The notes under the pieces: generated by a model
What the model was told of the DNA's origin: nothing
What the model saw: only the letters and a program-made list of their open reading frames with translations
The model's database searches: none
Position numbers and translations under genes: made by a program
Part shown: one piece after another, positions 26,040 to 38,700 of the stretch
Numbering within the stretch: position 1 is the first letter of the stretch
How the letters are laid out: each line of letters starts with the position of its first letter
Origin: Glandiceps talaboti
Lineage: Eukaryota > Hemichordata > Enteropneusta > Spengelidae
Length of the DNA stretch: 64,000 nucleotides
Direction of reading: 5' to 3'
NCBI RefSeq assembly: GCF_964340395.1
Contig: NC_135560.1
Location: 6,418,598 to 6,482,597, forward strand

Positions 26040-26935
26040 ATTCTATACTTTTTCAGTACCTATAATACCATTTAACCTCATACTAGAGGATCAAAATAGA
26101 AACAAGAAGGTTAACTTATTCTCAGTACCTGTAATACCATTTAACCTCATATTAGAGGATCAAAATAGAAACAAGAAGGTTAACTTATTTTCAGTACCTG
26201 TAATACCATTTAACCTCATACTAGAGGAAACAAGAAGGTTAACTTATTCTCAGTACCTGTAATACCATTTAACCTTATACTAGAGGATCAAAATAGAAAC
26301 AAGAAGGTTAACTTATTCTCGATACCTATAATGCCATTTAACCTCATACTAGAGGATCAAAATAGAAACAAGAAGGTTAACTTATTCTCAGTACCTATAA
26401 TGCCATTTAACCTCATATTAGAGGATCAAAATAGAAACAAGAAGGTTGACTTATTCTCAGTACCTATAATACCATTTAACCTCATATTAGAGGATCAAAA
26501 TAGAAACAAGAAGGTTAACTTATTCTCAGTACCTGTAATACCATTTAACCTCATACTAGAGGATCAAAATAGAAACAAGAAGGTTAACTTATTCTCGATA
26601 CCTGTAATACTATTTAACCTCATACTAGAGGATCAAAATAGAAACAAGAAGGTTAACTTATTCTCAGTACCTGTAATGCCATTTAACCTCATACTAGAGG
26701 ATCAAAATAGAAACAAAAAGGTTAACTTATTCTCAGTACCTGTAATGCCATTTAACCTCATACTAGAGGATCAAAATAGAAACAAAAAGGTTAACTTATT
26801 CTCAGTACCTGTAATGCCATTTAACCTCATACTAGAGGATCAAAATAGAAACAAGAAGGTTAACTTATTCTCGATACCTGTAATACCATTTAACCTCATA
26901 CTAGAGGATCAAAATAGAAACAACTTGGTTACCTT
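26040..26935. repeat. 69-bp tandem repeat with an open frame, about 13 copies
   Basis: The unit translates on the plus strand as FSVPVIPFNLILEDQNRNKK + VNL. Because 69 is divisible by 3 one frame stays open from 26331 to 26969 (212 codons). A 10-bp deletion at about 26229 shifts the frame between the first three units and the rest. No start context, homology or splice support for a gene. On the minus strand each unit has a pyrimidine tract ending CTCTAG and a TTACAG|GTACTG junction. Confidence 0.93.
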
Positions 26936-26969
26936 ATTCTCCCACATTCATACAATAATGTATGTATAG

Positions 26970-28019
26970 CATATGTCAAGTCATAAGAATCACATCATTG
27001 CTACTTCTCTGATGTGCCTAGGGAGTAAAATTCTATTTCAGGTAATGAGAACGACTGGTAATAATACAGAAGGAAATTTGATAAACTTAGGAAGAGTTTC
27101 CTGAAAATCAAGTACTTTCCTGAGAATCAAGCAATTTTAATGATGGTGGAGTGACACAGGTGACAGGTGTGGAGGAGAACCAGGTACTATTAGTAGAATC
27201 TAGTTAGTCCACAACCTTTGACTAAACAGTAATAAACTGATGGCGACATGGAGCATGGAGGCTCTATAACTGTTTGCCTACTAATAACCCTACATAAAAC
27301 ACAGGTAGGGATCGCTAGTAAACTATGGCGGATTTTAACGTCATTATTATTCTCAACACAAACACTGAAAGGGAGCACTAGTAAAACAGCTATGGAACTA
27401 TTAAAATTGGATTTTTAACTTCTTATTGCCTTAAACAAAACAAAGAAACACTTGTGGGGGGAAACTTTGGTGAACCATCTGAGGATTCAAGAGAGATTTT
27501 CATTAACGTATTGCTCCCAACAAAACACTGATAAAATGACTAGGGAACTAAGAGAATTTTTTCATTAATTTTATAACCCTTAACTACTATATTATATTCA
27601 TATCTTATTCCGAGACATCCTTGTGCTACCTTCTTTATCACATGAAATGTTGTATTTTCTATGGTATTGGCTTTGATTTCAAGAGATTTGCTTGCCAAAA
27701 AAGCTTTTACTTTACCAATTATATGATTAATCTTGGTGTGTTAATCAGCTCTCTAAGCGAGGCACGATACCTGAGGAGGCATACAGTAACCCCATTGCCA
27801 TGGCAACTTAGATGTAGTGATTTGGTTCACAATTGATTCTGCTGTAGGATAAAATTTATCATTAGTCAAGCTCATAAAGAGTCTGTTTTCGTCTGATATC
27901 CTGGCATTCAAAGCCATTTCAAAATCAAGTAAAAATGATAAAGTAGTTGGAATTTTGATTGCTTACGTTAATCAATAACCTAAATGTATTTCTTGAGCTA
28001 AGAATATGACCATATATAA
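26970..28019. other. No gene recognised
   Basis: AT-rich sequence with very weak internal repetition (gggagcactagta, agggaactaag words at 27300-27550). No element boundaries seen. Confidence 0.45.
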
Positions 28020-28695
28020 GACTTTGTTGTACATCAGAATTTATTTAGAATACTTAGTACCCTTATATATCGATCAGGTACTCTGCATATTACTTAGTAC
28101 AGTGAAATGTCTGGGTTTACTATATTCCAAAACTTTATTGCATATTAATTAGGTGATTTACATACTCGGTACAAACATGAATTGTCTGGGTGTTACTATA
28201 TTCCAAGCCTTTCTTGTATATTAATTAGGTGATTTATATCAGATCAGGTAATCTGCATGTTACTTAGTACAATGAAATGTCTGGGTTTACTATATTCCTA
28301 ACCTTTCTTGCATATTAATTAGGTGATTTATATCAGATCTCGTAATCTGCATGTTACTTAGTACAATGAAATGTCTGGGTTTACTATATTCCTAACCTTT
28401 CTTGCATATTAATTAGGTGATTTATATCAGATCTCGTAATCTGCATGTTACTTAGTACAATGAAATGTCTGGGTTTACTATATTCCTAACCTTTCTTGCA
28501 TATTAATTAGGTGATTTATATCAGATCTCGTAATCTGCATGTTACTTAGTACAATGAAATGTCTGGGTTTACTATATTCCTAACCTTTCTTGCATATTAA
28601 TTAGGTGATTTACATACTCGGTACAAACATGAATTGTCTGGGTGTTACTATATTCAAAGCCTTTATTGCATATTAATTAGGTGATTTACGTAGAT
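28020..28695. repeat. 94-bp tandem repeat, about 7 copies
   Basis: tacttagtacaatgaaatg begins at 28261, 28355, 28449 and 28543, exactly 94 bp apart and practically identical; outer copies are more diverged and of different length. Unit words: gtctgggtttactatattcc, catattaattaggtgattta. Confidence 0.95.
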
Positions 28696-29739
28696 TAAAG
28701 AGTTGATATGAGGTTTAGACTTAATCAAAGTACTAATTTGATTAATGATTTGCAAATGTTTATTTTCATTTAACGGCCAATAATAAACCAGGTTTGGATA
28801 TGAATGTTACTTGCATATCTAATTAGAGTATTCGGATATATTACATAGCCATTAGTTAGTAAATCTATATCTTGACAAAGAAGACATCTACAACCTATGG
28901 AAAAGTCAGCCAAACAAATTCATAATTTTCATCCAATGTGATTGATCATTCCTTAGGACTTGTTTTGAAGGAAAAGAAGACTGCAGTGCTTGAGAAGGAT
29001 GTCTGTTGAAATCAAAACCATGTTAGCTGTTGTCTTATCTCATATCTTAGGACAGCGGGAGAGAAATCTTAAAACGGTATGTGATTGATAACCCCGGTTT
29101 AAAGGCCAAAAGAACCCACAGATTCATCATTGGAAGTCAAAATGACAATAGGAGTGTTATTACTACAAAATAATCTGAAATACACATAGCTCGTTCCAGA
29201 CGTCTTTTCGGCTGTGATGAATGATGTTCAGAATTAGGTCAAAGGTTAAAGGTCACCAGGTGTTCAAAGCTACTTTATATTGCTATCAGTTTATAGATGA
29301 AAGTCCATGTAATACATTTCAGCAAATTTGATATTAGCAACTTATACTAATAAGTTTGGAAATTCAATCTGTTCTTAAATCACTCTTGATAACACTTTTG
29401 AATAGATAATACAGGAAAAGAACAGAAATTATAAAGATGTTGATATGTAGATGTTGTTCCACACATTTGGTCTCTTATACTTTTTTCACTTTAGGTAGGA
29501 CTTTCCTATATGGGAATTTGTCATCATAAAAACACAAAGAGTTTCGACAGTTTTAAACTATTGGTATCTTTTATTATTATCACCTGTACAACTTTCATTC
29601 ATACACAGACACAATCTTTCGGCACAATTTGGGATTAAGTAATGACATAAAATTAAAAAAGAACGAAAGCTGAAGTGACGAGTTTCTTTTTTTACTCATA
29701 AAACTTTCCTTCAAAAAAAAAAAAGAACTGACATTTACA

Positions 29740-30115
29740 ACCAGCAACAGGTAAGTATTTACAAGTGAAACTTGTTACAGACAGGGAAATTGAATAAATG
29801 AATTTGACTACTAAAACTTGGCATGCACAGCATGTTGGAAGTACAGAGACTTGTATTACATTTCATGGTTTGATAAGAATGTCAGTTTTAAGGCCTCTTC
29901 ATATATGTACTTGAAAGTCCAGGTAACTTGAAATTTGTTTGCGATTGTGAGCTGTTATGTAAAATGGTCATACAACTGTTCTTACCAAACCATGGAATGT
30001 GATAGAAGTGTCTAGTTCCAATATGCTGTGCCAAGTGTTATCAATATAGTTCATTTATTTACTTTTCCTGTAAAACGTTTCACTTGTAAATGCTTGCCTG
30101 TCGCTGGTTGTAGAA
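29740..30115. mobile_element. Long foldback element, copy 2
   Basis: Left arm: acaaccagcaacaggtaag, acttgttacagacaggga, agcatgttggaagtacagag. The right arm is its imperfect reverse complement ending gcctgtcgctggttgtag. Arms of ~180 bp centred near 29930. Shares agcatgttgga-gtacagaga-ttgtattacat with copy 1. Confidence 0.82.
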
Positions 30116-31337
30116 TTTGCAAACAAGTAGTGATGTTAAAATACCAAGAGCCATCTGTTCATACTCTTGTCCACTTTTCCTTTTTTACTTGCCGGACTTT
30201 CTTTTAAAGAATAATTTATACATGTTTTCATGCAAGTACTGTCATAAATATGCAAAGGACAGAAGCGAAAACTTCATTTCATATTATTGTCCCTGCCACT
30301 TTTTTTCACTTCCAGGACTTATCTAGAAGACACATCACAGGACTTTCTTTTAAAGAAACCAAGAACAATTTAGGAGATTTTGTGATCAAGTAGAGATGTA
30401 GCAATGGAAAGCATCGCAGTGGAAACTAAAAAGAGGTGAAAAAACTGAGGCGGATAAGTAGAAGTAATGTGGCATACATGACAAAACAAGTAACATGACA
30501 CTTGCACACTTCTTCATTTGAAAAACACCAAAACACCTCACGTCTTGCTACTGGAAATTATCTTCTATTCTCCGGAGTATAAGCTAAAACTAGATCAGTT
30601 CCTGCTCCGTCCTCACAATGAGTTTCTGATGGTATGATAGCGCAGATACATTAATCTTTCACAATAATGCATGAATAGCCGATGATGCGGTAAACCTGAC
30701 GGTTTTACTGACAGCCAAATATTACATACTTCTAATAAGAAAACTGGTGAGTTTACACAGGAAAACATGTGCCAAGGGAAAATTATTTTATCTCGTTGTA
30801 GTATTTCATTCCCTGCCAGTGAAATTAAAGCAGAGAGTAAATTGATAAAATAAATCATAATTTTAATGACATTTTTTTTTGATATATTGGATATGGTATG
30901 TGTTTTATAATCACGGTCTATACTTCAGTGTCAGATTAGGTCATACATCATACATGGACACCCAGGGGAGTTCAAACTTTGTGTAATTTTGACTGTGTAT
31001 TTTACGGATTTATTTAAGCCTGTCTGCTCTATAGGGAATTAGTACATCCCCATGCTGCTTCCTTGATATAGAAGACTTGCAATGTCCTTGAGCTAAAATG
31101 CTACCAGTCACTTTCAATCATGATTCTGTTAGCTATCTATCTACTAATCTACAGTTGGTAGTTTTGTCAGTATTAAAATGCCACAATAACTTTTACTATC
31201 GATCTATATTATAGCCCATAAATAAGGTTGTCTAATTTTTCTCAAATATTATTGTATTTAATATGTTATTTGATAAATTATCAAAGTTGTCTAACAATGA
31301 TAGTGCCTATTAAAATAATGTCTATGCAACAGACTCA
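30116..31337. other. No gene recognised
   Basis: AT-rich sequence. ggactttcttttaaagaa occurs at about 30195 and 30340, a small duplicated block. Nothing else stands out. Confidence 0.45.
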
Positions 31338-31339
31338 CC

Positions 31340-31374
<35 letters not shown>

Positions 31375-31412
31375 GTCACTATCTATCTATTCATACACCT
31401 GTCTGTCTGTCG

Positions 31413-31464
<52 letters not shown>

Positions 31465-31595
31465 ACACCTGTCTGTCTGTCTGTCTATCTCTATCTACCT
31501 ATCTATCCTTCCATCCATCCACCCATCCATCCATCCATCTATATACCTGTGTCTGTGTCTGTGTCTGTCTGTGTATGTGTGTCTATCTGTCTCAG

Positions 31596-31638
<43 letters not shown>

Positions 31639-31640
31639 AA
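31338..31640. repeat. Compound CTGT/CTAT/CCAT microsatellite
   Basis: (CTGT)n, (CTAT)n and (CCAT)n blocks. The open frame through it is an artefact. About 60 bp on each side are related: ttgataaattatcaaag occurs at 31269 and 31723, so the array seems to lie inside a duplicated segment. Confidence 0.93.
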
Positions 31641-32336
31641 ACATCACAATAACATCTATACTTGGTATACTATTCATAAAGTTGATTTCCTAATTTTTCT
31701 CAAAATAAAACTTAATAAACCATTTGATAAATTATCAAAGATGTCCAACAATGATTATGAGTATCAAAGTAATGTCCTAGAAATATATTCAATTGTGAAT
31801 ATAAACATTCATATAAAAAAAAGGCTCTCATTACAGGCACAGAGTGGAATGAATATATGGAACATGACCACCAGGTGGATTATGATGCTAGAAAAGTAGT
31901 AACTATGACAACAAAGCTAAATTTATAACAAAGAATACAATTTGAATATAGTTTCTGATGTCAATTGCAGGAAAGATTACGGAGTTCAGGTGTTGACAGA
32001 ATATGTAAGCTACAGTGTTATCAGTACAAGATAGAAAGGACAATGAAAGGTTATTAAAGGCCCTTTTTTTTATTTTATCAATGCCCTCTTGACTTGAGAT
32101 AATGATTATACTTCCTATCACTTCATTTTCTTCAATTTCAAAAATGACCACCGGGTCTGAAAATTTTCCCTTCCCTTACAACTATAGACTGTATCACCTG
32201 TCTAAAAGGTCTTTGGCGAAAACATAGTAAAATACAAGAAAGTGAACAAAACAATATATTGTATATTTATATTATTTTTTAAATCTTTTTTTTCCCTTTA
32301 GTGTCTTTATTTTATATGTTCTATATATTAATAATA

Positions 32337-32554
32337 TTGTATGTATGTATGTATGTATGTATGTGTGTATGTATGTATGTATGTATGTATGTATGTATGT
32401 ATGTATGTATGTATGTATGTATGTATGTATGTATGTATGTATGTATGTATGTATGTATGTATGTATGTATGTATGTATGTATGTATGCATGTGTGTGTAT
32501 GTATGTATGTATGTATGTATGTGTGTATGTGTGTGTATGTATGTGTATGTATGT

Positions 32555-32621
<67 letters not shown>

Positions 32622-32622
32622 A
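32337..32622. repeat. GTAT/GT microsatellite
   Basis: (ATGT)n followed by (GT)n, the mirror composition of the 4.4-kb array. Open frames over it are artefacts. Confidence 0.97.
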
Positions 32623-32881
32623 CAATAATAACTAAATAGCCATAAATTATAGGCTTACAAAATAGTCTAAACTTATCTACAAATGTACAAAATATCACAA
32701 TTAACAAGTCAAATGAGCCACAAAATAGATAATGTAGAGAATTACAAAACAAATTTCTGGTCTGCACCACAAATATAGTTTTTATTTTATTAAGGAACTA
32801 GTCGAGCTTGTCATTGCAACAAGAATCTTTAGATAAACTAAATGATTACTTCAACAACTATATAATAATAACAATAAGGAG

Positions 32882-33228
32882 TAAAAAAAAAATTGTGTGG
32901 TTCCAATTACATTCAATTTTAAAATAGGTGGGGTAGATAGATTTTTTATTTTATTTTATTACATTTTTCATATTGTTCAGGTTTTCCATTGTTTTCTAAA
33001 TGTTTATTTCTTCCTATCAGAGATGTACAGCCATTACAGATTGGAAGAATAGTTTTATATTGTATTTTTAAGTTGATGTCAGTTTCCACACTCACTATTT
33101 CTTGCGAGACTTCACAATTTTATTATTATTTTTCCCAAATATCTAAAAAAAAAAAGTTTAGGGTGGGCGTGAAAAACTAGGTGGGGTCGGGTAACTGGAA
33201 CAAACAACTTTTTTTATTTGGCCTAATA
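32882..33228 (+). mobile_element. TIR element copy 2
   Basis: Starts gtaaaaaaaaaattgtgtgg-ttcc and ends ggaacaaacaacttttttta-tttggcc, inverted relative to each other. Interior cattacagattggaagaata and cttgcgagacttcacaa match copy 1 in reverse. Confidence 0.72.
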
Positions 33229-34954
33229 ATTAATAATGAAATTAATAAATGGCACCGATTGATATATATGACATGTTATCTCTGACCTTCAGATGCCCTT
33301 CAGAATTAAACAACTCATGACCTTGTAGTGATTTGCTTATGTTTCTTTTCTATGGGGAGGGGGGGGGGGAAGAGAAAGGTATTATAATTGAAGATTTTTA
33401 CTATGTCATTTGTGAAAGTCCCCTATATGTATCCCTATACTTCAGTATGGCCTCCCTTACACAAAGTATCTACATAGAAACTAATACCAAACACGCAGCA
33501 GACTTTACACAACCTTCCTATATCAAACACTATTGTCAACTCTCATTATTAGACTTTTTACTGGTTCAAATGAGGCCAAGTGTTTTTGTTTACTTTGGTG
33601 ATTACTAGCTGAGGTCAATCAACAAACTACAGTTTCTTTGGCACGGTGTGTTTACATTGAGAAGCCAAGGAATAGAAATGAATTGAATTAGTAATCTCTA
33701 CATTTTGGCAGATCTCGCTTTTATGTACATAGTTACAGCACAGGTAGTTAGTTTGATATCAATTCAAAGTCATGTGTCACTTCAAATTAACAAAATTAGC
33801 ACATAAGATAGTCAAACTTCAGTCTAAAACAGTCAACAAAAAGACAAGCTAGAGCCATAGATGTTTGGTGTAAGAGAACAACTAAAATGAACAAAATATA
33901 TTGAATTTTGAATGCCAAAAATAATGGCTTGATTCTTGGTAGTTTATCTGTATGTACTAGATTGAGACCAAAGAGCTGGCACTCCTCACCCTTCTCTTTA
34001 TCTTTGTCCTCCATCTCAGAGTCGATAGTGTAGCAACCCCCCCCCCCCCCCCTTCTCTTTTTCTCTGGCCTTCCCTCTCCCTCATTCCTTCTCCTCAAGG
34101 TCATTCTTTAGACAAGAGCAGACAGAACATCTGTAATTGTGTTTATTCACACAGATACTTATAGTGGGGATTTGAGAGATAAAAAATTTGAAAGTTTACA
34201 TAAAAACTACTATACTATACTAGTACCCATTTTACCAGGTAGTAGCCTACAACACTGATTGGTTGCTGAGCAGCTGCGAGGAGGGGGAGGGGGGTTTGTT
34301 AGATCTAGTCAGTCGGGGGAGGATGGCGATGTTCTGAAAGCATACAAATCGGACTCCTTCCTCTCTAATTATTCACATTTTGAAATATTCTTATCGATTT
34401 CTTAGACAACTTAATTTTGATTTTAAAGAGAGACGAGGGAACACAATTTAGGAGTACGATACATGATACAATTTATGACAGACGTTATATTTTACATACA
34501 AAGAATAACTAACGCGTGTGTGTGTCTCTCTATGTAAATATTAGCTAGATCAGAAATACATGTGGTCTCTCCATGACTTAAATCAACTAAGGCAAATAAT
34601 ACACGTGATATAATGATACTATGAAATATGGAACTGGTGTTAGATTACAGCTATTACCACCTGTAACGGGATAATAGGAAGATAGAAAACCACTCTAGTA
34701 GTTAGAAACTTGATAACACAAAGCGACTACATCTACTGACAACACAGCCCATTCTTTGTGTCTGTAACACTAATGATAGAGTGGCAATTTACGGTAATAC
34801 GAGTTTTAACTGCTACCCTAGATGAAGCACATTGTGGACGTTTATCCTGTCGCCGGATAATAATTGACATGAACAGGCTGAAGACTATTTTCTATGCTAC
34901 TTGCTAAATGTTGAAGTATGTGTGAATTAGACGCAAAACACAAATGCTCTACAC
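33229..34954. other. No gene recognised
   Basis: Holds a poly-G at 33357-33369, the C/T-rich stretch near 34 kb and a G-rich patch at 34280-34325. A 102-codon minus frame (33796-34104) runs through the poly-C and is not credible as a gene. Confidence 0.45.
34036..34054. repeat. Poly-C run
   Basis: About 17 consecutive C, within a C/T-rich stretch 33985-34090. Confidence 0.9.
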
Positions 34955-35260
34955 AACATGGAAAATAAATTTCTGAATACAGCTAAAGAATGTTTAGAGG
35001 TTCACTATGGAAATGATTACTGCTATTTCTTGAAATACAGAAAACTAAATTATCGACTCGTTTGTAATAAGCACAGTTCAGAAAACCACAGTTCAGAAAG
35101 CCACCGCTCTAACAGCGAAAGTCAAACGGTATACTCAGTTTGAAAATTAAATTTCCTGTATAGCTAAAAACCACTCATTTCTACAGAAACAGTAAGTACA
35201 AAATAGAGAGAAAACCAAATTACTGACTTGAGTGCAGTAAGCACGGTTCAGCTGCTGATC
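34955..35260. repeat. Two-copy degenerate repeat downstream of COG1
   Basis: aaatttctgaatacagctaa ... gtaataagcacagttcag (34967-35090) is echoed by aaatttcctgtatagctaa ... gcagtaagcacggttcag (35147-35252). Noncoding. Confidence 0.6.
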
Positions 35261-35342
35261 ACACGAAAGATAAAATGTCACAACGTATATTGTTTTTGTA
35301 CCTCACTTTTCACAACAACAAATTTATCATTTTTATCATATT

Positions 35343-35348
35343 TTTAAT
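35343..35348 (-). terminator. COG1: Candidate COG1 polyadenylation signal (ATTAAA)
   Basis: ATTAAA on the gene strand about 240 nt after the stop codon, with a GU-rich stretch (TTTGTTGTTGTG) about 20-30 nt further on. There is no AATAAA closer to the stop. Position is inferred from motifs only. Confidence 0.4.
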
Positions 35349-35584
35349 CAATATTTTTCTATTCAGAATATTATATTATGACTAAATACAGTCGCCAATG
35401 TTATGCAATTTTTGACACACATCAAAGGTCATCTGGGGGTCAGCCAGGAGTGACATTGAAACATGTACCACTTTCCCTGGAGTGTTTGACATTTTCATGG
35501 AGAACACTTCACACAGAGGGAGCTATTACTACACAATTAGTATGTATCCTACCTCTCTGATGCTGATCTTCTCTCATCCAGTTT

Positions 35585-35710
35585 CTATGACAACCAGCTG
35601 GATCTCAGTGATCCTAGCTTAGAGTAAAGTGATGATCCTGCGTCGTTAGGACTACTTTCCTCTGTTTTAATACTACTTCTGGTAATGGAGTCTAAACTTG
35701 GACTTGTCAA
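35585..35710 (-). CDS. COG1: COG1 exon 27 (terminal coding exon)
   Basis: Encodes 41 residues ending SLYSKLGSLRSSWLS then TAG, comparable with the short Ser/Leu-rich end of vertebrate COG1. Acceptor TTGTTAG|T, phase 0 in. It is Ser-rich and acidic before the final basic/aromatic tail. Confidence 0.9.
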   Translation of the reverse strand: MTSPSLDSITRSSIKTEESSPNDAGSSLYSKLGSLRSSWLS

Positions 35711-38700
35711 CTAACAAGAAAGAATTTATCAAAAATTTTTTTTTTTAAAAATTGAGAAAATGAAATTGCTAAAAATGAGAAAGCTTAGTTTAATATTTCA
35801 GTACATTCATTTATCTAAAATTTTACCTTGACTTCTAAATCTTTCGTTCCTTTTTTTTTCTCCTTCAAAATTTAATAATCATAATTTCATATCTGTCAGA
35901 ATCACATTCTACAGTTATTTCCTCACATTATATAATAAATTATCGAGTTAGAATGCAAAAACCGCGGCAACAGAAATTGAACGAGCATGGACAAAAATAA
36001 CATGATTTTATGAAAGCGAAATGTGATCAAATTATTTTCATTAACTTTTGATTATGATATAAGATTTAGCAGGAATTATTGTCTGTGGTACCAATTTTAA
36101 AATGTTAAGTATACACTTTTTCCTTTCAGGTTTCTGTATTTCCTGATAACTTTTGTTACATTGCCAATTATTTTGAAAAAAAAATATTCATGGTGGGTAC
36201 TTCTACTACAAGGTAACAATCATTTCCTGATGATGCACAATGTATCACAGGCTGTTGACCCCATTTGAGAAATTTAGCTCATTGCAGTGAATTGCTACAG
36301 CGCCCCCACATCATGACCTTGAACAATTACTTTGTTTTTATGTCAATCTGACTACATTATATATTGCCTTGCAAGTTTCATCCTGTCATACCTTCTACCG
36401 CATATTTCATACTGTGTGATGAAGAAAAATTTGATCAATTCAACTAAAAGGTACCTGTCATCATCTGAATAGTACCAGTGGTGATTAAAAAAGAAATGAA
36501 AACTTAAAGAGCAAAGATGATTGTTTGCAGTTACCAAATGCATAGAGGGATATTTTGACAAAAACAAAACATTGTTAATTTGATTAAAGTAATGAGCTGC
36601 GAAGTGAAAGTCTGAAAATCCCTACCTGTTGCTGTTTTATAGCAGTGACAGACTGTAGTGAAAGACTGACAAAATCCCTACCTGTTGTTGTTTTGATAGC
36701 AGTTACAGACTATAGTGAAAGACTGACAAAACCCTACCTGTTGCTGTTTTGATAGCAGTGACTGACTGTAGTAAAAGACTGACAAAATCCTACCTGTTGC
36801 TGTTTTGATAGCAGTGACTGACTACTACCATATTTAGTATGTGAGGTACTGAGTGGTAGTAAGCTGAATCGTCCCTGTCCTGGTGTTAGTGGTAAGACAT
36901 TGTGTTGTTCATGATGTCCAGTCTGTACAGGTCTGTGACTATAAGTAGGTCTTTCAGGACTAGAAAGAGCACCTAGCAGAACCTGTAAGATAATGAGTTA
37001 AAGTCAACATTTTAAGTCATTTACTAGCCTATGATTGGCACAGGTCAGTTTTAAGCCTCACGCAAATCTGGCTTTAACATTTGTTTCTCATATAAGTGTT
37101 CATTTATGTTAAAGAGGAGATCAACTTGTTCTCATGTTCACCTTTGAGTAGTACGTGGAGTGGAAATCATGGTGTTGACCAAGAAATCAAATGATTGTCA
37201 TATTCATGATGTGTCTAAGTGGCAACACTTTATTTCAGATACGACAATTCCAAATTCTTTCCCAATATGATGAGAGATTAGGCACATTACAAATCTCCTT
37301 TATTATCAACATTTATCAAAATCACAAGTTACACATGCTATGTCAATAAAATGATAGAACCCTATGACCTGTGAGTGCAACTGTGGTGTACTTGGGGTAT
37401 TCGCACAAGGGTTTGCTGTGTTTCGCTTGTGCCTGTACTTTCATGAGCGTAGCATTTGAATGTGTAGCAGAAAACACTGCAAGCATGAGTACAAATAACC
37501 CTGAGTACCCACACTTGCACTCATGTGTCATGGGGTTCTGTCATCATTATGTATGTTTATCTGAAACGGCAAATTTCCATAACAATCATACAGCATGATG
37601 ACGCAATTTTGTGTGTAACGAATGATTGCGTCCTCATTTGCATGCAGGTATGCAATGTTTTCCGTATTCAACTGCAGTGAAAATACCACTAGTATGCGTG
37701 CGAACAGCTGCAAGTAATCCCTGGTACATATGTAGTAATACACAACCTGTTCACACATAACACTATTTGTCATTTCGACACTCAAACCCTTTTGCCCAGG
37801 CCAACACAATTTAAAATCTAACCTATTGATAATATGTTCTCTTTCCCTGACAGAATTCGGCAGAACTGGACTTTCCCCCAAGTGGCCAGGATATAAGAAA
37901 TACAGATATAAGTTAAGGTACTTACAGCACATCTCATGGTATGTCTAGTGAGATTAGACTGTAGATGAGGAGTAAACACATCCAGGTCAAATGGATCTAT
38001 GTAACTTTCAAAGTCATCAATTAGTTGCTGTACTCTGCTGGCATGGGTTACACTGTCCTGTACAAGTAACACATATGATAGGAAGGATGAGAGAAGGGCA
38101 TCTCATCAAAACTGAAATGTGTTCTCCTAAAGCAGAGTGACTGATTAACATCATGTGAAAACCATGACTTTAAAGACTACTTCATGTACTACAAGTAACA
38201 CACGAGACAAATGCATCTTGTCAAAACTGTAATGTGTTCTCCTAAGCAGAAGGATCGATTAAACCACATGGAAACCATGAATCAAGACTACTGCATTGTT
38301 CAAATCAGAATTTATAATTACAGAGTGCAGTTCTAAACATAGAATTTCTAGTATCACACATACATAGTTTTTTATTTGAAATACAAATTTCCAAGGACCT
38401 TACTAATACATATTTTTTTTAAACAATTCTGATGTGGTTGAATAGTTGTCATGATAAATAGTCACAGTATTACATCAGTTATACACAAGACACTGACAAT
38501 GAAGCCGGAAAAAACTGAAACTGTCATTCAGTCTGTCGGATATGCTGTTTTAGGCGACCTCATCCATTGGCGTACTTCTCTTAGAAGGCTGATGAGGGTT
38601 AGACAGATACAACATATACTAACAATCAATATTTCTAAATCATTACCTTTGTATCTTCCTTTCTACCAGACATAAGAGTATTGATAAACTTCACATCAAA

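Noticed and set aside
32272-32770. Thr-His and Val-Cys repeat frames
   Set aside because: Artefacts of the GTAT/GT microsatellite.
33796-34104. 102-codon minus-strand frame with an RRR/KKRR basic start
   Set aside because: Depends on the exact length of a poly-C run and has no homology I recognise.
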